From NCBI GenBank assembly GCA_017441005.1, contig JAFSAM010000074.1:1-51393 (forward strand): DNA of 51,393 nt, read 5' to 3'. This document shows, in pieces, positions 15,345 through 23,345 of this stretch. The position numbers and the translations under genes were made by a program. Each line of letters opens with the position of its first letter. The stretch's first letter is position 1. The DNA is from Clostridia bacterium (GTDB lineage: Bacteria; Bacillota; Clostridia; Oscillospirales; CAG-272). The notes under the pieces were generated by a model. It searched no databases and was not told the origin of the DNA. It was given only the letters and a program-made list of their open reading frames with translations.

Positions 15345-16511
15345 TTATTCTCTTCCCGAATAGGTAAACTCGCCGCTGTACAAAGTAGCATCACCGCGAT
15401 GAAGCCCCGCTTCGATCACAAGCTTATATTCACCGGGACAAACACCGCAAAACAGCTTATCGGAATACTCTGCCAAAGCAACGGCAAAAGCGCCGTACCT
15501 TTCGTGATACTCTACCTTGTTTACCTGCTTGCCGTCTTTATCAAAAAGCTTTAAATAGCAATAAGTAATAGGATAGTCGGAGGATACTATACCGAATAGT
15601 CTTCCCTTTTTCAGGTCTTCATCCTTCGGCAACCTGTCAAGCGCAAGATATGGAACAATGCTCTTATTGGTCTTGTACACCTCAAGCGTCATCGCAATAT
15701 AGTTTTTCTGAAGAAGAATCGCAAAAGGATACTTTTTATCGACCCTCCACGTGGTCAAAACTCCGTCCGTCCTGGTTTTATCAAATGAATCGGTCTGCTC
15801 GATACAGGTCAAATAGCTATTTTCGGGATCTATCCTTCCGTCTTTATACTCAACGTGCGGTTTTTCTGTAAGCATTCGAACGTGGCACATTCCGCTATCC
15901 TCGTTCTTATGCATAATGATATCACCCATATCGGCAAGAGAATAGTTTTCAAATATTTTATCCTCACCCGATGCTTCGATCATATATGCGGTTTTTGTCG
16001 CTCCCTCGGGCACGGTGACATCGCCGTGCAATATACCGATAAACTCATCTTTGAATGAAGGCATATACTGTCTTGCAACATGGTTTGCAATGGGAGAAAA
16101 CTGCTGTATGGCACAGTCGGTCGAGGAGTTGCACTCTACTCCCCAAAACCACCAGTTTTGATGTATTTTTGCCGCATCCTCCTCGGAGGTAAGATCGCGA
16201 AACTTGCCGCCGTTTTCTTCAATGTTTTTCAGAAAATCTCCAAAGCTTCTGTTCGAGCTTGCATAAGGCAGTCCCCTGTAGGTAACGCCCTTCTCATAAT
16301 TATGTGTGTACTTCCAGTTTGGTTTGTTGAGCGATGTACCGCAATTTTCTAAAGGTGTCCACTCAAAAGTTGCCATTTTGCGCATATAGTCGACTGCAGC
16401 TTTTCTGAAGCTTCCCTCGGGAAGTGTAAAAGCAACAAATCTGTCGTACTTATGAGGCAACACACCGTAGGGCAGTCTGCCGTTTTCGCATTCAAATAAT
16501 TCCATGATCAA
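15345..16511 (-). CDS. NlpC/P60-like protein without signal peptide (paralogue A)
   Basis: 388 aa, closely similar along its length to the 430-aa lipoprotein encoded just upstream, but starting directly at the domain (MELFECENGRLPYG) with no signal peptide or lipobox. It shares the family motifs YRGLPYASSNR, WGVECNSSTDCAIQQF (candidate catalytic Cys127), GDIIMHKNEDSG and CHVRM (candidate His210), then CIEQTDSFD, TTWRVDKKYPF and a C-terminal beta-rich domain. The order G-x-PY, Cys-Ser-Ser, GDI, HVRM resembles NlpC/P60 papain-fold amidases; this is inference from motif order. TTG at 16511 lies 6 nt after GGAGG; the ATG at 16505 is 12 nt away. Second gene of an operon, 19 nt after its paralogue. 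Confidence 0.75.
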   Translation of the reverse strand: MIMELFECENGRLPYGVLPHKYDRFVAFTLPEGSFRKAAVDYMRKMATFEWTPLENCGTSLNKPNWKYTHNYEKGVTYRGLPYASSNRSFGDFLKNIEENGGKFRDLTSEEDAAKIHQNWWFWGVECNSSTDCAIQQFSPIANHVARQYMPSFKDEFIGILHGDVTVPEGATKTAYMIEASGEDKIFENYSLADMGDIIMHKNEDSGMCHVRMLTEKPHVEYKDGRIDPENSYLTCIEQTDSFDKTRTDGVLTTWRVDKKYPFAILLQKNYIAMTLEVYKTNKSIVPYLALDRLPKDEDLKKGRLFGIVSSDYPITYCYLKLFDKDGKQVNKVEYHERYGAFAVALAEYSDKLFCGVCPGEYKLVIEAGLHRGDATLYSGEFTYSGRE

Positions 16512-16530
16512 GAAATTCCTCCCAATACCG

Positions 16531-17823
16531 TTAACCGTTGTAGGTAAAATCTATCCTGCAAAGCTCTGCGCCTCCGCAGTTAAGTCCCGCATAAACCACA
16601 AAGGTATAGTCTCCCGCAACAATGTCTTTTGTAAACAGGCTATAATTATATTTTCTCAAATTAAGCTTAAAAACACCGTTGCGCTCGTGTTGTGCAACTC
16701 TGCTTACAAGATCGCCATCTTTATTGTAAAGGTCAAGATAACAATACTGTATCGGATAGTCAGAGGACAAAGTGCCGTTGATACTCCCCTTTGCAAGCGT
16801 TTCTGCCGTCGGAGCTTCATCAAGTGCCAAATAGGGTATAACGGAAATGTTTGTCTCGTATACCTCCAGTGTTATGGGAAGATAATTTCTCGTATAAAGC
16901 TCGGTAAAGGTATACATTTTATCAACGCGCCAGGTGGTCAAAACTCCGTCGTTTCTGTTTTGGTCAAAGGCATCAGTTTGCTCAACGCACTTAACAAAGC
17001 TTCGACTCGGGTTTATCCTTCCGGCCCCATTTCTTGCAACCTCGGGCTCGACCGAGATCATACGCACGTGACAAAGACCGCTGTCCTCGTTCTTGGTCAT
17101 AATAATATCACCGAGCTTAAGCTGTGCATAGCCCTCATATATTGCATCGGCATCATTTTCCGCTACGATCTGTTCGGTTCTGCGTAGTCCCGGTGTCACC
17201 TTGATATCACCTAACACCTTACCGATAAACTCATCGGTAAAGCTCGGCATATACTGACGTGCAACAGCTTTTGCGACAGGTGAAAACTGCTGAATAGCCG
17301 CATTAGTAGAAGAATTACACTCGACACCCCATGTCTTCATATTATTGCCTGTCTGCTGCATCTCTTCTATGGGAGTAGTATCAAAAAACTTTCCGCCGTT
17401 TTCATTTATGTTTTTTATAAATTCATCATAGGCTCTGTTTCCGCTTGAATAGGGCAGACCCGTATATGTTGTTCCCGCTTTGAGCTCAAAAGTATATTTC
17501 CAGTTTTCTCTGTTCAAGCCGAACGAATAGTCGACAAGAGGTGTCCATTCTAAGGTCGCCATCTTCTTCATATAGTCTACAGCCGCTTGTCTGAAGTTTT
17601 CGGGCAAGTCAAACTGTACGAATACGTCGTAGTCATTAGGGTTTATTCCCTCGGGAAGAGCACTTTTTTTCTCGGGAGTCGGTTCTTCAGCTAAGGTTTC
17701 TTCAGCCGCAGTCCCACTGTCGCTCTGACCGTCGGTTTCTTTATTCTCGCCCTTCTCACTTCCGCAAGAAACTAACCCCAGACAAAGCAATGAAACCAAT
17801 AAAAACAATATAATATGTTTCAT
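16531..17823 (-). CDS. NlpC/P60-like lipoprotein (paralogue B)
   Basis: 430-aa predicted lipoprotein: signal peptide, lipobox LGLVSC (Cys20), then a Glu/Thr-rich linker to about residue 55. The folded part has FDLPENFRQAAVDYMKKMA, TYTGLPYSSGNR, WGVECNSSTNAAIQQF (Cys169), LGDIIMTKNEDSG, CHVRM (His252) and CVEQTDAFD. A C-terminal Ig-like domain ends AGLNCGGAELCRIDFTYNG. I infer a papain-like cysteine amidase or peptidase acting on wall peptides or glycan-linked amides; the third catalytic residue is unassigned. GGAGG precedes the ATG. It is transcribed divergently from an AraC-type regulator, the likely controller. Confidence 0.78.
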   Translation of the reverse strand: MKHIILFLLVSLLCLGLVSCGSEKGENKETDGQSDSGTAAEETLAEEPTPEKKSALPEGINPNDYDVFVQFDLPENFRQAAVDYMKKMATLEWTPLVDYSFGLNRENWKYTFELKAGTTYTGLPYSSGNRAYDEFIKNINENGGKFFDTTPIEEMQQTGNNMKTWGVECNSSTNAAIQQFSPVAKAVARQYMPSFTDEFIGKVLGDIKVTPGLRRTEQIVAENDADAIYEGYAQLKLGDIIMTKNEDSGLCHVRMISVEPEVARNGAGRINPSRSFVKCVEQTDAFDQNRNDGVLTTWRVDKMYTFTELYTRNYLPITLEVYETNISVIPYLALDEAPTAETLAKGSINGTLSSDYPIQYCYLDLYNKDGDLVSRVAQHERNGVFKLNLRKYNYSLFTKDIVAGDYTFVVYAGLNCGGAELCRIDFTYNG

Positions 17824-17857
17824 AATGATCCTCCGATAATAATCGTTTTACAAATAC

Positions 17858-17887
17858 ATTATACCCAAAAACCTATATACTTTCCAA
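17858..17887 (-). promoter_or_regulatory. Promoter of paralogues B-A
   Basis: Minus strand TTGGAA (17887-17882), 18-bp spacer, TATAAT (17863-17858). A CCGATAAT site (17833-17840) sits in the early transcribed region and is mirrored at 17944-17951. Confidence 0.65.
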
Positions 17888-17906
17888 TAATAAGAGCATA
17901 TTATAC

Positions 17907-17935
17907 TTGTACAAAAGATAGATTTGTGTTATAAT
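17907..17935 (+). promoter_or_regulatory. Promoter of the AraC-type regulator at 17992
   Basis: TTGTAC (17907-17912), 17-bp spacer, TATAAT (17930-17935), divergent from the B-A promoter about 20 bp away. Confidence 0.65.
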
Positions 17936-17991
17936 AAAAAAACATTATCGGTTTTGCTTTACAAATTATTCCCACAATAAAAGGAGCAGAT

Positions 17992-18723
17992 ATGAAAATA
18001 AGCTATGTCGGAATCAATAAAATAACGTATCCGTTGCACACACATAAGCAATGGGAAGTGTTGTATTATACAGAGGGAAAAGGATATCTTTCCACAAAGC
18101 CAAAGGATATTCCGTTTGAAAAAGGAACGATAATAATCATTCCGCCAAACTATCTCCACGGCACTGTATCGCTTACGCCCTCTACAAACATCTCAATAGG
18201 CGGAGACTTTGACAACGTTTTTATGTCAGATACCCCCATAAGCCTTTCAGACGTTGCAACGAAAGACGGTGAAATGCTTATAAATCTTATTTTCAACAAC
18301 AGACTGCACGAAAATGATTATTTATCATCGCTTGTCTCGGCATATATATACTTCATTCTGCAAAACATTCGACCACAGACAGAGTTATCCGGAGCAGTAA
18401 ATAGAATAATCGCAAGAATAACCGAATCTTTTTACGATCCTGCATTGAATTTAACCGAGATTTTGAATCAAAGCGGATATACCGAGGATTATATCCGTTC
18501 GCAATTCAAAGAAAAAACGGGTAAATCCCCCGTCCGTTTTCTAACAAAAATAAGAATAGACCACGCAAAAAAGCTGTTTGACATTTACGGAAATGCAATT
18601 ACGGTCGCAAATGCGGCAGAGGCTTGCGGTTTTGATGACCCGATATATTTTTCAAAACGCTTTAAAGAGCTGATAGGTGTATCTCCCGACAGCTACAAAA
18701 AGAATATACAAAACTCGCTTTGA
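17992..18723 (+). CDS. AraC-family transcriptional regulator
   Basis: 243 aa. The N-terminal cupin-like sensor domain (PLHTHKQWEVLYYTEGKGYL, then GTIIIIPPNYLHGT) resembles sugar-binding AraC arms. The C-terminal two-helix-turn-helix domain (about 140-240) has LNLTEILNQSGYTEDYIRSQ and the conserved second HTH end ACGFDDPIYFSKRFKELIGVSPDSY. AAAGGAG precedes the ATG. It is divergent from lipoprotein genes B-A and is the obvious candidate to regulate them; the ligand is unknown. Confidence 0.92.
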   Translation: MKISYVGINKITYPLHTHKQWEVLYYTEGKGYLSTKPKDIPFEKGTIIIIPPNYLHGTVSLTPSTNISIGGDFDNVFMSDTPISLSDVATKDGEMLINLIFNNRLHENDYLSSLVSAYIYFILQNIRPQTELSGAVNRIIARITESFYDPALNLTEILNQSGYTEDYIRSQFKEKTGKSPVRFLTKIRIDHAKKLFDIYGNAITVANAAEACGFDDPIYFSKRFKELIGVSPDSYKKNIQNSL

Positions 18724-18750
18724 CCACTGCTAAAAACGGTTTAAAACAAC

Positions 18751-18795
18751 AAAAAAGATGTATATGAACCATTTGATTCATATACATCTTTTTTT
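18751..18795. terminator. Bidirectional terminator between araC and the AEC transporter gene
   Basis: AAAAAAGATGTATATGAA (18751-18768) and its complement (18777-18794) form an 18-bp perfect stem with T-runs on both strands. Confidence 0.93.
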
Positions 18796-18798
18796 ACA

Positions 18799-19773
18799 CT
18801 ACCAAAGCTGAATCAGTAAATAATACATGATCGGCAGAGTTACCACACCGAAAAGACTTGATATCAATGCCATAGATGCACCCGTTTTCGGGTCTCCGCC
18901 GTATGCTGCCGGATAGACTATCGTATTGAGACCCAATGGAGCTGCGAAGGCGATCAAAGTAAGCGTTACTATAGTATCATCGGCACCGACAAGCTTCAGC
19001 ACTGTCACAAAAAGTGCAGGTAATATGATCAGTCTGAACATCGATACTACGTATACTCTTTTTTCTTTAAAAAGATCACCGAGCGGATAGTTACCGAGCA
19101 CCATTCCCGCAAGGAGCATTGCGATCGGGCCCATACAGTCTCTTGCGTTGTCCAAAACCGTATTTATAAACGGTACGTCAAGCACCGCCTTGCTTGCTCC
19201 CGTAAGACCGAGTGTCATACCGATATAGATAGCCAGCATAGGTGGCGACGTAAGACCTCTGATCATATTTTTTACGATACCGGTGTTTCTGTCTTTAGGA
19301 ATAAGCACGTACATTCCCCAGGCGTATGTAAAAATATTCAAAACCTGACAGAACATCGAATATTTAAACAGCATCTCGTCTCCGAATACCGACAGGACCA
19401 AGAAGTTGCCCAAAAAGCCGTAGTTTGCAAAGGCAATGGCATATTTGTAAATACTTCTCTGATATGCCGCTTCCCTGTTTTCTCTGTAATCGGGAACAAA
19501 CAGCTTTGAAAGAAATGTTGCTATAACAATGGCGCAAATTATCGTTACGCCGCCGTACAGTATCAAAGGCGCATTCTCCTTCAAATTCGAAACCGTACAG
19601 TTTGTCATCTGATTATAGAGGTTCAAAGCAGGCATAAAAATAAACATTTCCATTTTCGAGAGATTTGCGTATGCATTCTCCTCGACCACGTTATGTCTAC
19701 GCAACAAGTAACCTATCAGCATAAAGATAAAGATCACAAGCATCTGGCTGACAGTCAGCTTAAAAATATCCAT
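18799..19773 (-). CDS. AEC (auxin efflux carrier) family transporter
   Basis: 324-aa inner-membrane protein with about ten hydrophobic helices arranged as two halves, beginning MDIFKLTVSQMLVIFIFMLIGYLLRR, typical of bacterial AEC permeases. Conserved-looking elements are KMEMFIFMPALNLYNQM in the first half and PPMLAIYIGMTLGLTG with APLGLNTIVYPAAYGGD in the second. Family members export or exchange small carboxylates and related anions; the substrate here is unknown. The ATG at 19773 is preceded by GGTGA; an in-frame GTG at 19785 is less likely. It has its own promoter and sits between the regulator and the deacetylase-like genes. Confidence 0.9.
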   Translation of the reverse strand: MDIFKLTVSQMLVIFIFMLIGYLLRRHNVVEENAYANLSKMEMFIFMPALNLYNQMTNCTVSNLKENAPLILYGGVTIICAIVIATFLSKLFVPDYRENREAAYQRSIYKYAIAFANYGFLGNFLVLSVFGDEMLFKYSMFCQVLNIFTYAWGMYVLIPKDRNTGIVKNMIRGLTSPPMLAIYIGMTLGLTGASKAVLDVPFINTVLDNARDCMGPIAMLLAGMVLGNYPLGDLFKEKRVYVVSMFRLIILPALFVTVLKLVGADDTIVTLTLIAFAAPLGLNTIVYPAAYGGDPKTGASMALISSLFGVVTLPIMYYLLIQLW

Positions 19774-19811
19774 AAAAATCACCACAGAATCTATAATTAA
19801 TGCATCGATTT

Positions 19812-19840
19812 ATTATACACCTAAAATACACATTAATCAA
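19812..19840 (-). promoter_or_regulatory. Promoter of the AEC transporter gene
   Basis: Minus strand TTGATT (19840-19835), 17-bp spacer, TATAAT (19817-19812), about 40 nt upstream of the ATG. Confidence 0.7.
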
Positions 19841-19869
19841 TAGTACAAAAAAACAAAAAACACCTGAAT

Positions 19870-19925
19870 AAAAAAACCGAAGAGAGACAACTTCGACAAA
19901 AAACAAAGTGCCTCTCTTTTGTTTA
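19870..19925 (-). terminator. Terminator after the deacetylase-like pair
   Basis: AAGAGAG and CTCTCTT arms (19880-19886 and 19912-19918) with further inner pairing, followed on the minus strand by CGGTTTTTTT. Confidence 0.75.
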
Positions 19926-19939
19926 TTTACTTTAAACGA

Positions 19940-20872
19940 TCAGTCCTGGAAATCAATAAGATCTTCCATGGAAATATGCTCGAAGCCTGCGTCAAGCAAG
20001 ATCTTACAAGCAGTGCCTACCTTTTCAGCAAAGTCAGGCTCGTATGCAAAATAGTCATCATAGAAATACTGCTCGTGAATAAGAATACCTACGTATTCCT
20101 GCTTAACGAGGTTTTCAAATTTTGAGGGGAAGTCACAGAGGCGAACCGCATTCATGGTAATACCTGCAAATCTGTTGTAGATCATACCTGTTTCGGGGTC
20201 CTTATACATCTTGATCTTACCGAAGTATTCGTCTGCTTCCTTGTCCTCGAGATGGTTGTAGTTGCAGAGGCAAGGCATACCGGAAAGACCGTTTGTTGCT
20301 CTTACGCAAACAGAAGCCTTACTAACGGGGAGATCCTTGTTCTTTGCAAGATTGAAGTTGTGCTCTGTGGAGAATGCACTTCTGATCTCGGGATAGTCGA
20401 GACGGTTACCCGTTGTACAGGTCATCATCTTTGCACCCTTGTCGATAAGCGCCTGAACGCCCTCTTTTGTCATAACGACCCAGTGAGTAACAAGACTCTT
20501 TGTGATCATCTCTTTGCCGGCAAATCTCTCGATAGCCTTTTCGATCGCGGTATAATCCTTCCAAACCTGATCGTATGTAGCATTGATGTAGGGATAGTCG
20601 GGAAGCTCGTGTCTGGAATGGAAGCCAAACTTGATCCAGTCCTTGTTTGCAAGAAACTCTTCCTTGTATCTGTCAGTCATCTTGGAAAGGTTCCATGACT
20701 TGTCGATCGTCTCATAGAAAAGGTTGAACTGTACCTTCAATCCATATTTTTCGTGAAGCTCCTTGTGAGCCTTGAGATAAGGATCGTCAAAAATGCTTTC
20801 GGGCTTGTTCTTAGTGAGATTCTCGAGGAATCTGATGTTGTCATCGACAAAATAAGTAAAATACTGTTTCAT
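19940..20872 (-). CDS. NodB-like polysaccharide deacetylase family protein, copy 2
   Basis: 310-aa cytosolic protein (no signal peptide). It begins MKQYFTYFVDDNIRFLENLT, where DD resembles the NodB motif 1 acidic pair. It continues with FGFHSRHELPDYPY, a His pair like motif 2 but spaced H-x2-H, THWVVMTKEG, and near the end IHEQYFYDDYFAYEPDFAEKV with a His-Glu like the late catalytic motif. The ATG at 20872 follows GGAGG. It is a tandem duplicate of the gene at 20928, roughly 60% identical by eye. I infer a metal-dependent carbohydrate or amide hydrolase; the substrate is unknown. Confidence 0.75.
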   Translation of the reverse strand: MKQYFTYFVDDNIRFLENLTKNKPESIFDDPYLKAHKELHEKYGLKVQFNLFYETIDKSWNLSKMTDRYKEEFLANKDWIKFGFHSRHELPDYPYINATYDQVWKDYTAIEKAIERFAGKEMITKSLVTHWVVMTKEGVQALIDKGAKMMTCTTGNRLDYPEIRSAFSTEHNFNLAKNKDLPVSKASVCVRATNGLSGMPCLCNYNHLEDKEADEYFGKIKMYKDPETGMIYNRFAGITMNAVRLCDFPSKFENLVKQEYVGILIHEQYFYDDYFAYEPDFAEKVGTACKILLDAGFEHISMEDLIDFQD

Positions 20873-20927
20873 TATAAAAACCTCCGGGCTATGACCGCCC
20901 AAAATAATAATTAACTTAAAAAATTAA

Positions 20928-21848
20928 TCACTTTTGAAGATCGCAAAGTTCATCCATAAGAATAGGTTCGAAGCCTGCATCAAGCATCTTCTTCCAAGAA
21001 TATCCGACCTTTTCCGCAAAGTCGGGCTCATAAGCAAAGTAATCCTCATAGAAATACTGCTCGTGCATTGCAAGACATACGTGCTCATACTTCTTGAGAT
21101 TCTCGAGAATAGGATCACAGTCACAAAGTTTTGTTGAATTAAGAAGGATACAAGCAAATCTGTTGTAACGCATTCCTGTCTCGGGCTCAACGTACATCTG
21201 GAGCTTGCCGAGATATTTGTCTACACCTTCGTTTTTGAGGTGGTTGAAGTTACCGAAAGTGAAGGAACTGCCGTTTCTTGTGCAAACAAAAGCCTTGCTT
21301 ACGGGAAGATTCTTGTTTGCATCAAGCTTAAAGTTGTGCTCGGTCGAAAATACGCTTCTTGCCTCGGGATAGTCAACGGGATCGCCCATTGTGCAGGACA
21401 TATTCTCAATACCCTTGTCTCTGAGAGCCTGCATACCCTCTTTTGTCATAGCTACCCAGTGAGCGATCGCGCTTCTGGTAAGCATTTCCTTGCCTGCAAA
21501 TCTGATTACTTCTCTTTCGATATCGGAGTAATCCTTCATTACCTCGTCGTATGTAGCGTTAAGATAGGGCCAGTCGGGAAGCTCGTGGCGTGCGTGCCAA
21601 CCGAATCTGATCCAATCCTTGTTTGCGAGGAATTCTTCTTTGTATTCATCGGTCATCATGGAGAGATCCCACGTTTTATCGATGGTCTGGTAGAAAAGGT
21701 TGAACTGAACCTTCAAATTGTACTTATCGTGAAGCTCCTTGTGAGCCTTGAGATAAGGATCGTCAAAAATACTTGCGGGTTTATTTTTTGTAAGATTTTC
21801 AAGAAATCTGATAGTGTCGTCGACGAAATAAGTAAGATACTGTTTCAT
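20928..21848 (-). CDS. NodB-like polysaccharide deacetylase family protein, copy 1
   Basis: 306-aa cytosolic paralogue of the 19940 gene. Candidate metal and catalytic residues: Asp10-Asp11 (YFVDD), His85 and His88 (GWHARHE), His130 (AHWVAMTKEG) and His262-Glu263 (MHEQYFYEDYFAYEP). The ATG at 21848 follows AAAGGA at about 12 nt. It lies 48 nt downstream of lipoprotein C and is probably co-transcribed with it and with copy 2. Classical NodB enzymes are secreted; the lack of a signal here points to an intracellular substrate, for example an imported sugar or a nucleotide- or lipid-linked precursor. Confidence 0.75.
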   Translation of the reverse strand: MKQYLTYFVDDTIRFLENLTKNKPASIFDDPYLKAHKELHDKYNLKVQFNLFYQTIDKTWDLSMMTDEYKEEFLANKDWIRFGWHARHELPDWPYLNATYDEVMKDYSDIEREVIRFAGKEMLTRSAIAHWVAMTKEGMQALRDKGIENMSCTMGDPVDYPEARSVFSTEHNFKLDANKNLPVSKAFVCTRNGSSFTFGNFNHLKNEGVDKYLGKLQMYVEPETGMRYNRFACILLNSTKLCDCDPILENLKKYEHVCLAMHEQYFYEDYFAYEPDFAEKVGYSWKKMLDAGFEPILMDELCDLQK

Positions 21849-21896
21849 ATTGTGCTAAGATCCTTTCAAAAAATTCTAAAACGTCACTCTGAAAAA

Positions 21897-23159
21897 TTAT
21901 TTTCCTGTGTATGTGAAATCGACTCTGCAAAGCTCTGCATTGCCTCTTGCGATACCTGCATCAAGAACAAAGGTATACTCTGTACCTGCCTTGAGGCTGT
22001 CGTTAAAGAGGTTGATGGAATGCTTTCTGAGGCCTTCTTTTCTGCCGTCATAGGGGTTGTTTACTACGATTCTGTTTACGATTTTTCCGGCCTTATTGTA
22101 AATGGTAAGATGCATATAGTTAATGGGATAGTCGGAAGAAACCATACCGCCGAGATTGCCCTTTGCAAGCATATCTGCCGTGATCTCCTCGTCAAGCGCA
22201 AGATATGGAATAACGCTTACGTTAGTCTCATAACATTCGAGAGAAACAGCGATCCAACCGCCCTGAAGAAGCGAATTGAAGGTGTATTTGTGATCCATCC
22301 ACCATGTGGTGTTGATATCTTTTCTTGTCTGATCCCAAGAGTCTGTCTGCTCTACGCAAACGAGATAGCTTCTGTTGCCGTTGATCTGCCCGTTAGCGCC
22401 TCTTACAACAACAGCCTTTTCTGCAACCATACGAACGTGTGTAACCTGGGTCTCGTCGTTTTTACCCATAATAACGTCGCCCATGTCTGCCAATGCATAG
22501 GATTCGTACATCTTCTGCTCGCCGTTTGCTTCAATGATATCAAGCCCCTTCTTTACACCCTCGGGAGCCTCGTAGTCGCCCACCTTAACACCGATAAATT
22601 TATCGGAGTAAGAAGGCATATAGCCACCGGAATCCTCGCAAGCATCGGGGAAAAACTGCTGGAGAGAAAGGTTTATCGCAGTGTTGCACTGTGTACCCAT
22701 AACGTCATAGTATCCGTTTTCGGACTTGGTCGCAAATCTGCCTCTGTGCTCGTCAAGATACTTCTGGAATTCCTCGATCGAGGAGTTCATAGAGCCGTAA
22801 GGAAGACCGGTATATGTCTTTCCTGCCTCGTATGTCTTCTCAAATCCCCAGTTGTCGAACTTGTTACCGTAGGTAAACGTGTATTCGGGAGTCCAAACAA
22901 CAGCAGCCTGCTTACGCATCTGTTCTACAGCCGCTTCTCTGAAGTTCTCGGGAAGATCAAACTGTACAAACTTGTAGAAATCATCGGGATTAATGCCCTC
23001 GGGGAGAGCGCTCTCAAGAACGGGAGCCGTAGTTTCGTTGCCCGGGTTTTCACCATCAGTTGTTTCATTACTGTTATCGCCTGTTTTTTCATTACTGCCA
23101 CAGGCAACAAGAGCAAGGCAAAGAAAAATTGTAAAAATAAGTGCTAAGATTTTTTTCAT
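21897..23159 (-). CDS. NlpC/P60-like lipoprotein (paralogue C)
   Basis: 420-aa predicted lipoprotein: lipobox LALVAC (Cys20), low-complexity Asn/Thr/Glu linker to about 50, then the family domain. Motifs are FDLPENFREAAVEQMRKQA, KTYTGLPYGSMN, GTQCNTAINLSLQQF (candidate Cys158), MGDVIMGKN, THVRM (His241), CVEQTDSWD and TTWWMDHKYTF. A C-terminal domain ends AGIARGNAELCRVDFTYTG. GAGAGG precedes the ATG. First gene of a three-gene operon with the two deacetylase-like genes, driven by a strong promoter with LacI-type operators. Confidence 0.78.
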   Translation of the reverse strand: MKKILALIFTIFLCLALVACGSNEKTGDNSNETTDGENPGNETTAPVLESALPEGINPDDFYKFVQFDLPENFREAAVEQMRKQAAVVWTPEYTFTYGNKFDNWGFEKTYEAGKTYTGLPYGSMNSSIEEFQKYLDEHRGRFATKSENGYYDVMGTQCNTAINLSLQQFFPDACEDSGGYMPSYSDKFIGVKVGDYEAPEGVKKGLDIIEANGEQKMYESYALADMGDVIMGKNDETQVTHVRMVAEKAVVVRGANGQINGNRSYLVCVEQTDSWDQTRKDINTTWWMDHKYTFNSLLQGGWIAVSLECYETNVSVIPYLALDEEITADMLAKGNLGGMVSSDYPINYMHLTIYNKAGKIVNRIVVNNPYDGRKEGLRKHSINLFNDSLKAGTEYTFVLDAGIARGNAELCRVDFTYTGK

Positions 23160-23211
23160 AAATACCTCTCTTTTGGTTTTTTAAAATTTTATTTTGATTT
23201 TAAACGCCCAA

Positions 23212-23245
23212 ATTGCACGTGCAATAATAGTATCGCACGCGCAAT
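23212..23245. promoter_or_regulatory. Two LacI-type palindromic operators
   Basis: ATTGCACGTGCAAT (23212-23225) is a perfect 14-bp palindrome with a central CG, and ATCGCACGCGCAAT (23232-23245) is a near-identical imperfect copy 20 bp away. Both lie downstream of the -10 of the paralogue C promoter, where a bound repressor would block transcription. No LacI-family gene is in the window. Confidence 0.65.
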
Positions 23246-23262
23246 TTTCGGTTTACGTATAT

Positions 23263-23291
23263 ATTGTACTGTATTGTAAATGATTTGTCAA
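23263..23291 (-). promoter_or_regulatory. Promoter of the paralogue C-deacetylase operon
   Basis: Minus strand TTGACA (23291-23286), 17-bp spacer, TACAAT (23268-23263): close to consensus, with about 95 nt of leader containing two operators. Confidence 0.85.
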
Positions 23292-23345
23292 TTTAATTTT
23301 TGTAAACAACAAGCAAATTGATACATTTTTACAGAAAAAATCAAA

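Noticed and set aside
21240..23147. 635-codon open frame on the plus strand
   Set aside because: Antisense to paralogue C and a deacetylase-like gene, both of which have clear motifs and ribosome sites. The plus-strand product has no recognisable domain.
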